Assembly: GCA_949840955.1 (NCBI GenBank)
Contig: CATKXV010000002.1
Coordinates: 186,001 to 250,000 of the forward strand
DNA: 64,000 nucleotides
Direction: 5' to 3'
Source of the DNA: an uncultured Anaeroplasmataceae bacterium
GTDB lineage: Bacteria; Bacillota_I; Bacilli_A; Acholeplasmatales; Anaeroplasmataceae
In this document: positions 20,904-30,148 of the stretch, in pieces
Numbering within the stretch: the stretch's first letter is position 1
Layout of the letters: every line of letters begins with the position of its first letter
Translations under genes and position numbers: made by a program
Notes under the pieces: generated by a model
The model's input: the letters and a program-made list of their open reading frames with translations, nothing else
Databases searched by the model: none
What the model was told of the DNA's origin: nothing

Positions 20904-20958
20904 ACAAAAAAGAGAATGAATTTTATTTTATATTTCAAAAATAATAGTTTCATTCTCT
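20904..20958 (-). terminator. Terminator of the starch operon
   Basis: A perfect 10-bp stem (20911-20920 with 20949-20958) with an AT-rich 28-nt loop, followed on the minus strand by T6. It stands just after the pullulanase stop and ends the long operon. Confidence 0.75.
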
Positions 20959-20966
20959 CTAATTCT

Positions 20967-23615
20967 TTAATTTAAATCCTTATAGGCAATAATTGTTTGA
21001 TATCCTTCTATACTTGTTTCACTTGTTAAAGAAGCCCCTGTATTCAGCGTATCTAAATAAAGCGTGTATCCATTTAAATCTACAGTCTTTGCTTTAGAAA
21101 CTCCATTGCTGTGAACAATACGATACGTACGATTTGCTTCTGTATCAACTAAATCATACCATAATAAGCTGCCATCCTCATTTTGATTCACAGAAATTGC
21201 TTTACATTCTGTGCCACTCTTACCAAACAAATTCGCATTTTGTTTTAAAGCAATGAGCTTCTTATAATTTTCAAAATAGGATAAATGGTCAACCTTAAGC
21301 TCATAATTCAACTCATTTACCTTATAGGATGATTCATAGGAATTATCATTCCCACCCTTAGTTCTTAAGAATTCTTCTCCCGCAAGCATAAACGTAATTC
21401 CTTGAGAGGTAAACACGATAGAGTTCGATAGCATAGCCATTTTCTTTATTGTATCCTCATCCTTGATACCAGCAGCCTTTATTCGGTCATATAAGGTGTA
21501 GTTATCATGACATGTAACATAGTTCACACACTTATCTGGAGCATAGGTAGAGTTATTTGCTAAAACCTGCCCCTTAATTCCTGCGGTAATATCTTTAACA
21601 TCATTTTTAGAAGAAACCTTAGTTGAATTTGTAATCCAGCCCTTAGAGGTTTTACTATTTAATCCACCCTTAATTAATGCATCTCTCATTTTATCATTAA
21701 AGCAGCCATAGCCTTGGTATAAATTCATATTGGCTTGTAATGCTGGTGTATCAATTCTTGTGTCTAATGCAACGGATCCTGCTGCCCAAGGCTCGCCATA
21801 TACCGTAATATTTTCATTGACTTGATCATGTAAATTCTTTGTTAGAGCATTCATTGTCTTTATATCATGAATTCCCATTAAATCAAATCGGAATCCACCC
21901 AATTTATATTCACTCGCCCAGAATTCTGTTGAATCAATCATAAATTTTCTAAACATAGGCATTTCTGAAGCTGTTTCATTTCCACAGCCAGATCCATTAG
22001 CAGCTACTCCATCCGTATATCTAAAGTAATACTTTGGCATTAAAACATCAAAATTAGATTTCTCTAAACCACTTACATGATTGTAAACAACATCCATAAT
22101 TATATTCATTCCAGCTTGATTATAGGCCATAACCAATTCTTTAAATTCCTTAATTCGAGCATATCCATCAGCAGCATTTGAAGAATAGCACCCCTCTAAT
22201 ACATTATAATTTAATGGGTTATATCCCCAATTGAACGCTACCTTTCCGTCCTGTTCTTCATTTGCCTGATCAAAAATAGGCAACAACTGAACAGCATTCA
22301 CTCCTAGCTCCTTAATATGGTCGAATCCCGTTTTTACAGTAATTCCACCCTTAGTATAGGTTGTTCCAGCCTCATAGAACCCCTTAAATTTCTTTGCATT
22401 TGCTGCACTTCCTGTCCAAGTGCTACTGCTTGTTAAATCCGCTATATGGGTTTCATATACTGTTAAAGACGTTGATGAAATAGAATGAATCTTCACCTCA
22501 TCCCATCCCATTGGATTAGCCTTAGCAAAATCAACAACCATTCCTCTTAGACCATTTAAGCCAGCAGATTTTGCATAAGGATCCACAACTTCCATATCTG
22601 TATAGGTTGAATTAGAAACTACATAGGTATAATATTTGCCCTCTTGGTCTCCATTTAAAGTATATTCCCAGGTTCCCTTTGCTCCCTTAGTCATTATATA
22701 CTCTTCATATAAATCATTTCCACCCAATTTAGCAGGTGTTCCAGTAGTATATATTCTTAATCTCATACTATGAGAGATTGGGGACCAAACTCTAAAGACT
22801 GTATTATCCTTTGTATAAATCGCACCCAATTGTCCATCATAGCTATATGCATCATTAAATAGCTTACTCTTATAAATTCCTTGGAAATCAGCAATCTTAG
22901 TTAATGTTTTGCCAGATTTTTCAAATACAACTTCTACCTTATATTCTTTACTTAAATCTGGTAATTCAGTACCTAAGCTATATACTGCTTTCTTTGTAGT
23001 CTGTTCTACTAGATTTGTTTGCTTAGGATCCTCATTTGTAAGAAGGACCTCATCTCCAGCTGTGATTTTATAGCTTGAATAGTCTTTATTGGTTGTGAAC
23101 TCTATTCGTATATCCTTAGCACTTGTAGAATAACTAAACCCAAAAGTTACAATCATATCATTCACTTCCCCATCAGCATTAGCATATATGTTTGGATCCT
23201 TACTTTTTAAATAAACATGATAGTACCCTTCAGAATCAAATTTAAATTCTTTTAAAGCAATAAATCGATCTGAATCATAATCCTTTGTCCAAGAATCCAG
23301 CTTACGAATGATAAATCCTAGCTTCCCATCCTTCGTCGCACCAAGCTCCTCAAGGGTGTATGTACCATAAGCTCCATAATCATCTGTTCCTGAGAACTCA
23401 TATAAAGCACCATCCTTGCCATCGCTCCATAACCATAAGCCCCATGTATCATAAGCTCCATCTGGTCGATTATAATGAATTTTTATCCCTACTGGCTCTG
23501 TCACTTCCTCTGGAGGAGTGGGGGTAGGAGGTGGAGTAGGTTTCTCATCCTTATTACAACCCACCATAGTAACAGATAAAATAAGTAATAAAAATAATGA
23601 TAAAATTTTTTTCAT
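20967..23615 (-). CDS. pulA: Pullulanase, type I, surface lipoprotein
   Basis: The enzyme hydrolyses alpha-1,6 branches of pullulan, starch and glycogen. The 882-aa protein has a lipoprotein signal (lipobox VGC, Cys at about 20) and a Pro/Thr linker. Next come a CBM41 starch-binding domain (HYNRPDGAYDTWGLWLW), an N-terminal CBM48-like domain and a GH13 barrel. The pullulanase mark is FNWGYNPLNYNV; catalytic residues are the Asp in FRFDLMG, the Glu in VYGEPWAAG and the Asp in CHDNYTLYD. It is the last gene of the operon, and acts outside the cell to debranch glucans for the Mal importer. SD AAGAGG. Confidence 0.93.
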   Translation of the reverse strand: MKKILSLFLLLILSVTMVGCNKDEKPTPPPTPTPPEEVTEPVGIKIHYNRPDGAYDTWGLWLWSDGKDGALYEFSGTDDYGAYGTYTLEELGATKDGKLGFIIRKLDSWTKDYDSDRFIALKEFKFDSEGYYHVYLKSKDPNIYANADGEVNDMIVTFGFSYSTSAKDIRIEFTTNKDYSSYKITAGDEVLLTNEDPKQTNLVEQTTKKAVYSLGTELPDLSKEYKVEVVFEKSGKTLTKIADFQGIYKSKLFNDAYSYDGQLGAIYTKDNTVFRVWSPISHSMRLRIYTTGTPAKLGGNDLYEEYIMTKGAKGTWEYTLNGDQEGKYYTYVVSNSTYTDMEVVDPYAKSAGLNGLRGMVVDFAKANPMGWDEVKIHSISSTSLTVYETHIADLTSSSTWTGSAANAKKFKGFYEAGTTYTKGGITVKTGFDHIKELGVNAVQLLPIFDQANEEQDGKVAFNWGYNPLNYNVLEGCYSSNAADGYARIKEFKELVMAYNQAGMNIIMDVVYNHVSGLEKSNFDVLMPKYYFRYTDGVAANGSGCGNETASEMPMFRKFMIDSTEFWASEYKLGGFRFDLMGIHDIKTMNALTKNLHDQVNENITVYGEPWAAGSVALDTRIDTPALQANMNLYQGYGCFNDKMRDALIKGGLNSKTSKGWITNSTKVSSKNDVKDITAGIKGQVLANNSTYAPDKCVNYVTCHDNYTLYDRIKAAGIKDEDTIKKMAMLSNSIVFTSQGITFMLAGEEFLRTKGGNDNSYESSYKVNELNYELKVDHLSYFENYKKLIALKQNANLFGKSGTECKAISVNQNEDGSLLWYDLVDTEANRTYRIVHSNGVSKAKTVDLNGYTLYLDTLNTGASLTSETSIEGYQTIIAYKDLN

Positions 23616-23633
23616 AAAAACCTCTTAAATATT

Positions 23634-24362
23634 TTATATTTTGTCAAACGAAATATTCTCATATTGACAATCAATTTTAGTTAACATATAAGTCGTTGTA
23701 TCCTTCGCGTAAAAGCTCTTTGTTTCTAAACGAAGTAGCATTCCATGGGAATTTACTGTAAAGGAATGCATCGTAATGATTTCTTCCCCTTTATCATTTT
23801 TTGCACTTGTATTCACAGAAAAAGATAATTCCTTTTTGTCCTCACTCAAACTAAAGCATTTATAATACTTTGCAACATTTAATAAAATATAATCTCCATA
23901 ATACATCCCACCACTATGATAAGATGCACTAAAATCCTTAAAGAAAAACTCCTGAATCAACAGATTAAATTCCTCTTCATTTGAAGCTTTTGTTGTGAGC
24001 TCTTCATCCTTATTCTCTAGGTATAAAAAGGATTCCTCTTCGAAATAGCAGAGAACCTCTTTTAAATGATAATCAAATTGATCCTCATAATCTCCATAAT
24101 ATGAGCCACTAACCTGTCGCTTTTCTTGGTAATATTGTTTCTCTTTATCAAAGCAAATTGTATTAACTATAGAACCATCTAAAGTTCCTTGAATATAATG
24201 GCTTGTCTCAGAAGAGCATTTTCCCATTACTGTATTTTCAAATGATTTTTCATAAGTAATGTCGGTGACAAAATCCTTTATATCCCCCTCTGGTAAAGAG
24301 GGCTGACATGAACAAAAGCACAACAAGCATAATACCAAAATAAGTACTGCGTATTTCTTCAT
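23634..24362 (-). CDS. Lipoprotein of unknown function (starch operon)
   Basis: A 242-aa product with a lipoprotein signal peptide ending in LCFCSC, so the mature protein starts at a cysteine near residue 18-20. The rest is acidic and rich in Tyr, Ser and beta-strand-like segments; I recognise no domain. Its C-terminal third (strands around HSFTVNSHGMLLRLETKSF) weakly resembles the end of the upstream lipoprotein, so the two may be distant paralogues. The start is 3 nt after that gene's stop. Co-transcription with pullulanase and the Mal transporter suggests an accessory role in glucan capture; this is inference from context. Confidence 0.75.
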   Translation of the reverse strand: MKKYAVLILVLCLLCFCSCQPSLPEGDIKDFVTDITYEKSFENTVMGKCSSETSHYIQGTLDGSIVNTICFDKEKQYYQEKRQVSGSYYGDYEDQFDYHLKEVLCYFEEESFLYLENKDEELTTKASNEEEFNLLIQEFFFKDFSASYHSGGMYYGDYILLNVAKYYKCFSLSEDKKELSFSVNTSAKNDKGEEIITMHSFTVNSHGMLLRLETKSFYAKDTTTYMLTKIDCQYENISFDKI

Positions 24363-24365
24363 GTT

Positions 24366-25016
24366 CTATGCCTTAAACGTATAGGCTGCTGATCCATAGC
24401 AGCTTTTACTTTTTTCATCCCAGCTTGAATTGATTGTTTCAAACTTTTCTGCTACCAAATACCCATTCTTGTCATATTCAATTGTAACGTTCCATTTTCC
24501 ATGACACTCTATTTCACTAGGATTAACAATCTGCAATGCCTTGTTCACTCCAAAGGCCTTAAGATAAAATCCACCATCTTCTCTTAAATAATAATATACA
24601 CGGTCTAAATATCCACCATTTGGCTGATAAATACAGCTTTCTAAAACAAGCTTAGTACTTTTTGTAGAGCTATAGTTTCCGTTTTCATCCTGAATAAGCC
24701 AATTTTCTTTTGTTATATGTAAGGGAACATTTAGATAATAAGAGGAGGAGTCGACATTGTATTGCTGCTTTGAATCAACAAAATCAAAGGTAGAGTTCAC
24801 GCTTTTCGGCACCTCTAGGTCAGAAAGGTCAAAATAATTCAAGGTTCCACTACAAGTATATGTCGTATATACTTTAGAATCATCCATTTTGTTGATGACA
24901 TCACTTAAAATAATATCCTCTGAAACATATCCCGATTGAGGATTTTTTTCTGTACTACATCCTGTGCAAAGCAAAGCAAAGGGAAATAGTATTAAGAAAT
25001 ATTTCAATATTTTCAT
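24366..25016 (-). CDS. Lipoprotein of unknown function (starch operon)
   Basis: The ATG at 25016 (216 aa) is preferred over a GTG three codons earlier because AAGGGTG lies 6 nt upstream of it. The signal peptide ends in the lipobox LLCTGC. The mature part carries alternating polar and aromatic residues typical of beta-sheet proteins, with three further Cys. No known family is evident. It lies 14 nt after the MalK-type gene and just before a second small lipoprotein, so the pair may form one surface complex with the amylase and pullulanase. Confidence 0.75.
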   Translation of the reverse strand: MKILKYFLILFPFALLCTGCSTEKNPQSGYVSEDIILSDVINKMDDSKVYTTYTCSGTLNYFDLSDLEVPKSVNSTFDFVDSKQQYNVDSSSYYLNVPLHITKENWLIQDENGNYSSTKSTKLVLESCIYQPNGGYLDRVYYYLREDGGFYLKAFGVNKALQIVNPSEIECHGKWNVTIEYDKNGYLVAEKFETINSSWDEKSKSCYGSAAYTFKA

Positions 25017-25030
25017 ACGATTCACCCTTT

Positions 25031-27568
25031 CTAGTAAATCTTAATATCCATAGCCTTTTCTGTAATATGTGTCTTAGTTACATCAAATTTAATTTTCATA
25101 TTCGTTATGTCAATTTTTTCATCAACTAAAACATATATTTCTTTTTGGCCTGTTCCATCATTTACATGACATTTCATGTATTTTTTATTACCATAATCTA
25201 AATATCGGTCAAACACAAGATCCAAGCCCTCTTCTTGATTTAGGATATAAGCATCGTGAGGTACTTCCAAAATATATTGCTTTGTAAAGACCTTTATTCC
25301 TAAGCTTTGAATCATTTTATTATCAATTTCATCACAAGAAAGCTCAACCAAATTATCTACCTTAAAGAAGAAAATAATATTGGCTCTCATCATTTCCTCT
25401 TGATATGCCTTATTTATTTTTTTGTATTCCTGCTTAAATTCCTTCGTCAATTTTTTCACAGGATAAGCTTCATTATAGCATTGTTCCTTAAGATCATTAT
25501 ATTCCTTTACCAAAGCATCTTTATTTCTTTTAAAGTTTCCCTTTAGCGCATTAACTTCTGTTTCATAGGATACTGCTTCTAAATTGATACGCTTATTTAA
25601 CTCATTTTGAAGCTCAAGCTTATGATTCATCTTAAATTGATGCAATTCCTCTAAACGATTTCGATAAGCATCTCGTTCCTTATTAATTTCTTTAAAGGCA
25701 TTAAAGGATTTAATTTCTTCCTGCTTGATATGCTCATAGGTTTCATTAACTTCCTTTGTGATTCTTTCATTTTTAGCTGTATGCTCCTGTTTTAAATCAG
25801 ATAGGTTCTTCTTCAAGTCCTCCTTTAATTGTGCAACAGCCGTCATTACTTCAGCTTTTTTCTTTGTTAATTGCTCTTGATTTTTAGCTACAATCGCTTT
25901 AGAATCAACATTTCCTACAGATGTACAAGCCTCATTATATTCTGCTTCTAGTTTTTCTAAAAGTGGCTGATATTTTTCATTTACTGCATTCACTCTTCTT
26001 GTTATCTCAGCATCATACTTATTTCCAACAAAGGATTTTGCTGTAGCGTGATTGATATAAATTGCATTTAATCTATCCATTTCAGTTAAACTATTTTGAA
26101 CAATTTGACCATTTGCTGTAAAGGTTAGCATTGCAAAATCAAGCTGAATCTCATATTTCTTTTCCGGATCAATCCTAGTATCTCCAACAGAAAAAATCGT
26201 ATTATCTCCAAGCTTCAATCCAATAACAGTAACATCCCCAACCTCAGTAACACTATCAATGCTGTGTCCTGAGTCTTTTTCCTCAAGGCGAATGGCTTTC
26301 GTAGGAATTTCAATGTCATATGTGCCATCCTCAAGCTGAATCGCATCTGGTAAGTCAACTTTAAGTGGCTTAACAATTTTATGATTTTTTATCTCAGCAT
26401 TGATTAGGTTTGCAACTGGAACTCTTGGATTAATGGTTTCTTCTGTTTCAGCATCAAAAATATGCATTTTCTCTAAGCGTAGCGCTGCTTCAACAACATC
26501 TCCTTTTTCCAGATTATAATTGGAGGTTCCTTTAATAATAACTCTAGTTGTAGATTCGATTAGACCTGTCTTTTCTAAATCAATATCTCCATAAATTAAA
26601 GTTTCATTACCAAGCTCCTCAAAATGAGAAATTCGTACCTTTATTTTTGCTGAGGAAGCTTTAACTATTTCTGGTTCTAAGGAAATGTCCTCACATCGTA
26701 ATCCGACAATCACTGGAGAGCTTCCATTTAAATATCGAGGCTGAACTCTAGCTAATGCTACCGCTGGAATAAGTAAGCTGTTTTCACTCTCCGTAAAATT
26801 AACGGTAACATTTTTGCCATTTTTATGTAATGCAGCCTTAAAGAAATTCATTTGTGGCGTACCAATAAAGCCTGCAACAAATAGATTTGCTGGGTAATCA
26901 TACAAATGCTTAGGAGTATCAATCTGCATAACCTTACCAAGCTTCATAACAACAACTCTAGTACCAAGTGTCATAGCCTCCACTTGATCATGTGTTACGT
27001 AAATAAATGTTGTTTTCAATTCCTCATGTAGCTTAGAAATTTCACTACGCATTTGTGCTCTAAGCTTAGCATCTAGATTGGATAACGGCTCATCCAAAAG
27101 CATTACCTTTGGATTTCTCAATATTGCTCTACCTAAGGCAACCCTTTGTCTTTGACCACCAGACATAGCTTTTGGCTTGCGATCTAAATATTCAACCAAA
27201 TCTAATATTTTAGCAGCCCACAAAACCTTTTTATGAATTTCAGCACTTGGAACATGTCGAAGCTTCAATCCAAATGCCATATTCTCATATACTGTCATAT
27301 GAGGATATAGCGCATAATTTTGGAACACCATCGCAATATCTCTATCCTTAGGCTCAACATCATTTACAATCCGATCATCAATATATAATTCGCCAGCTGT
27401 AATTTCTTCCAATCCAGCTATCATACGAAGTGTAGTAGATTTTCCACATCCAGATGGGCCAACGAATACAATAAATTCTTGATCCTTAATATCCATTGAA
27501 AAATCTGAAACAGCCTTTGTCCCATTTGGATAAACCTTATAAATATGTTCTAATCTTAACCCTGCCAT
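25031..27568 (-). CDS. Oversized MalK/MsmK-type sugar ABC transporter ATPase with coiled coil
   Basis: Residues 1-240 are a typical CUT1 ATPase: Walker A GPSGCGKST at 37-45, signature MSGGQ at 135-139, Walker B ending DE at 159-160. A TOBE/OB regulatory region follows (about 240-375). Then come about 470 residues that ordinary MalK (about 370 aa) lacks: a second TOBE-like stretch (about 400-495), a long Lys/Glu-rich coiled coil (about 515-725) and a C-terminal domain of about 120 residues. Enlarged sugar ATPases occur in Mollicutes, as I recall. It would energise MalF and MalG encoded upstream. It lies 17 nt after the amylase stop. Confidence 0.88.
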   Translation of the reverse strand: MAGLRLEHIYKVYPNGTKAVSDFSMDIKDQEFIVFVGPSGCGKSTTLRMIAGLEEITAGELYIDDRIVNDVEPKDRDIAMVFQNYALYPHMTVYENMAFGLKLRHVPSAEIHKKVLWAAKILDLVEYLDRKPKAMSGGQRQRVALGRAILRNPKVMLLDEPLSNLDAKLRAQMRSEISKLHEELKTTFIYVTHDQVEAMTLGTRVVVMKLGKVMQIDTPKHLYDYPANLFVAGFIGTPQMNFFKAALHKNGKNVTVNFTESENSLLIPAVALARVQPRYLNGSSPVIVGLRCEDISLEPEIVKASSAKIKVRISHFEELGNETLIYGDIDLEKTGLIESTTRVIIKGTSNYNLEKGDVVEAALRLEKMHIFDAETEETINPRVPVANLINAEIKNHKIVKPLKVDLPDAIQLEDGTYDIEIPTKAIRLEEKDSGHSIDSVTEVGDVTVIGLKLGDNTIFSVGDTRIDPEKKYEIQLDFAMLTFTANGQIVQNSLTEMDRLNAIYINHATAKSFVGNKYDAEITRRVNAVNEKYQPLLEKLEAEYNEACTSVGNVDSKAIVAKNQEQLTKKKAEVMTAVAQLKEDLKKNLSDLKQEHTAKNERITKEVNETYEHIKQEEIKSFNAFKEINKERDAYRNRLEELHQFKMNHKLELQNELNKRINLEAVSYETEVNALKGNFKRNKDALVKEYNDLKEQCYNEAYPVKKLTKEFKQEYKKINKAYQEEMMRANIIFFFKVDNLVELSCDEIDNKMIQSLGIKVFTKQYILEVPHDAYILNQEEGLDLVFDRYLDYGNKKYMKCHVNDGTGQKEIYVLVDEKIDITNMKIKFDVTKTHITEKAMDIKIY

Positions 27569-27585
27569 ATTCTTTCTACTCCTTT

Positions 27586-29190
27586 TTATTTAACTATGGC
27601 TATACTAAGAGGAGGCATTTTAATACTGCCACTCTTTTGCATACCAATATATTTTTCATCACTTGCATCTACAACAATCTGCCCTGTTACCTCTGTGAAG
27701 CCTTCTGCTTTAAAGTCAACAATCAAATCAGCATCTGTAGAAAAGTTGAATATAATTCCAATTTTACTAGAGTCATATTCTTTAGAAATAAATAACAATT
27801 TTTTATCTTCGTTATCCATTTCAATAAGTTCAATTTTACCTCTAGCTATTTCTGGATTTTGATTACGGACAAGTAATACTTTTTTATAAAAATTATAGAT
27901 TGAATTACTATCCTCTATTTGCTCTTTCACTGAAGGATATGGGTAATCTTTATTCTTTGTATTATCAACAAAGTTACAATCCCCGCTATCTTCTCCCCAA
28001 CGAATTGGAATTCTTACATCCTCATCACGATTAGGACTTACATTTGTTCCTACTAAGCCGACCTCATCTCCATAATAAGTAAAGATTGCACCATTCATCA
28101 TAGCCATTAAAGCAAATTGGTATTTAGATAAATGTGGGCTAGAAGGAGAGGTGTATCGAGGAGTATCATGATTATCTATGAATGGGGCCGGAATATATCC
28201 ATTAGCCATTTCAACATTACTTAGTAAGCCACTATAATATGTACTTAATCCAGAACGATTTGTGAAATTAAGCATTGGACTTCTACTAGAAGAAACACTT
28301 GCTGGAAAGTTGAAAAATGAATCACAGCCACTAGTATAAAAATCTTCTATAATCGATTTAGAATCCCAACACTCTCCTACAATATATGCATCTGGTTTAA
28401 CCTCTTTTGTCCATTCATTAATCTTACCTAGCAATTCTATACTTTTCTTATTATTTCCTATATAATAGTATTTTACAGCATCCAACCTAAAACCATCAGC
28501 ACCATTATCTAACCAAAACTTAATAATCTTTTGAAACTCTTCTCTAACATAAGGACTATCACAATTAAATTCTGGCATATTTGAAGAAAAATTGCCTTCA
28601 TAATAAAATTTTCTTCCTGTAGGCCTATATGCCGTTACTCCATTAGGAACACTGGCCTTATCAGGATAAAAATTATAAAAATCTGCATATATCTTATCTT
28701 GGTCTGTTAAAACTAAATTGTTCAATTTCTTATTATATGCAGCTGTAGCTTTCTTAAAATACGTGCTGTTTAATCCAGAATGATTTAAAACTAAATCTAT
28801 AATCAATTTTATATCTCTTTTATGACATTCTTCTGACAATCTTTTAAAATCCTCTAAGGTTCCATAAGCAGAATTTACATTATAATAATCATTAACGTCA
28901 TATCCATGATAAGAATCAGAAGGATGAATCGGCATCAACCATATGCCATTATATCCCAAATCCTTGATATAATCTAGTTTAGCTGTAACTCCGTTAAGAT
29001 CTCCAATTCCATCTTTGTTTGTATCATAAAAACTTCTAACAAAGATTTCGTAATAATTTCTATAATTATCCTCAACTTTTGTATTCAATTCTAAATTCTC
29101 TTCTATTTTCTCACCATAAGGTCCTTCCTTACTACAACCAACACAGAAAAGACCTAAACACATTACAATACACATCAATATCTTTTTCAT
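27586..29190 (-). CDS. GH13 alpha-amylase family lipoprotein
   Basis: The ATG at 29190 (534 aa) stands one base after the malG stop (TAATATG) and gives a proper lipoprotein signal with lipobox CVGC. The GH13 barrel begins at YEIFVRSFYDTNKDGIGDL. Catalytic residues are the Asp in GFRLDAVKYY, the Glu in VGECWD and the distal Asp in FIDNHDTPRY. The calcium/substrate motif DLVLNH is present. A C-terminal beta domain ends the protein. It probably cuts starch or maltodextrins at the cell surface; oligo-1,6-glucosidase or neopullulanase activity cannot be excluded from sequence alone. Confidence 0.9.
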   Translation of the reverse strand: MKKILMCIVMCLGLFCVGCSKEGPYGEKIEENLELNTKVEDNYRNYYEIFVRSFYDTNKDGIGDLNGVTAKLDYIKDLGYNGIWLMPIHPSDSYHGYDVNDYYNVNSAYGTLEDFKRLSEECHKRDIKLIIDLVLNHSGLNSTYFKKATAAYNKKLNNLVLTDQDKIYADFYNFYPDKASVPNGVTAYRPTGRKFYYEGNFSSNMPEFNCDSPYVREEFQKIIKFWLDNGADGFRLDAVKYYYIGNNKKSIELLGKINEWTKEVKPDAYIVGECWDSKSIIEDFYTSGCDSFFNFPASVSSSRSPMLNFTNRSGLSTYYSGLLSNVEMANGYIPAPFIDNHDTPRYTSPSSPHLSKYQFALMAMMNGAIFTYYGDEVGLVGTNVSPNRDEDVRIPIRWGEDSGDCNFVDNTKNKDYPYPSVKEQIEDSNSIYNFYKKVLLVRNQNPEIARGKIELIEMDNEDKKLLFISKEYDSSKIGIIFNFSTDADLIVDFKAEGFTEVTGQIVVDASDEKYIGMQKSGSIKMPPLSIAIVK

Positions 29191-29191
29191 A

Positions 29192-30148
29192 TTATCCCTT
29201 AACTGCTCCACCAGTTACACCTTCTACATAATATCTTTGTAATAAGAAAAATAATATTACAATAGGAATAGATACCGTTACGCCTGCAGCACAGAAAATA
29301 GGGAAGTATGCTGTTCCAGCTTCTTTCGTTAACATTTGCTGTAAACCAACGGCAACATTAAACATCTTAACATCCCCAGCAGCAATTACTGATGCAAACA
29401 TATAATCTCCCCAAGGAGCTAAAAACGCCATTAATACGGTATACACAATGATTGGCTTAGACAGTGGCATGATAACACGCCAAAAAATTGTATTTTTATT
29501 GGCACCATCAATCATTGCAGCTTCATCTAAAGATTTAGAAATTGTATCAAAGAATCCTTTAGAGATATAATAGTTCATAGCACTTCCGGCAATATAAACT
29601 AAGATTAAACCAAAAATTCCTGGAACCCCTGAAGATAATCCTACAGACTGTAAGATAAAATATGTAATTATCATTCCTAAAAACCCAGGGAACATTCCAA
29701 TAACTAAAATCATCTTCATATACTTCTTTCTTGTTTTAAATTGCAATCTTGAAAATGCGTAAGAAGTCATAAGTGTTAATGTTGTTTGTAGTATTGCAAC
29801 AGCTAAGGCTATAAGGAATGTATTGATTAACCATCGCCAAAATGGATATACCTCGGCAGGATGAATTTCCTTTCCAGCTAAATTCATCACTAAGGATGTA
29901 TCAAATAAGGCTCTATAATTATTGATTGTCCATTGTTTAGGAATAATTAATTCTGCACTATAACTTACTGCAAAGGATTGAATTACCAAATAAATAAATG
30001 GAAGTAACCATAGAATAGAAATCACAACTAAAACAATATAAATTATTGATTTTTTTATGGTTTCCTTTGTTTTCATCGAACTTGAGGTTTTTTCATTGTA
30101 AAATAAGCCTTTCTTGCTTGGTTTATATTTCAACTCATATCTAGCCAT
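29192..30148 (-). CDS. malG: Maltodextrin ABC transporter permease, MalG type
   Basis: The 318-aa protein has six predicted helices and the EAA loop (EAAMIDGANKNTIFWRVIMPL) that docks to the ATPase. The N-terminus is extended and basic. The start overlaps the malF stop by one base (TAATG), so the two permeases are translated together. The C-terminal sequence VEGVTGGAVKG is usual for MalG/MsmG permeases. Confidence 0.92.
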   Translation of the reverse strand: MARYELKYKPSKKGLFYNEKTSSSMKTKETIKKSIIYIVLVVISILWLLPFIYLVIQSFAVSYSAELIIPKQWTINNYRALFDTSLVMNLAGKEIHPAEVYPFWRWLINTFLIALAVAILQTTLTLMTSYAFSRLQFKTRKKYMKMILVIGMFPGFLGMIITYFILQSVGLSSGVPGIFGLILVYIAGSAMNYYISKGFFDTISKSLDEAAMIDGANKNTIFWRVIMPLSKPIIVYTVLMAFLAPWGDYMFASVIAAGDVKMFNVAVGLQQMLTKEAGTAYFPIFCAAGVTVSIPIVILFFLLQRYYVEGVTGGAVKG

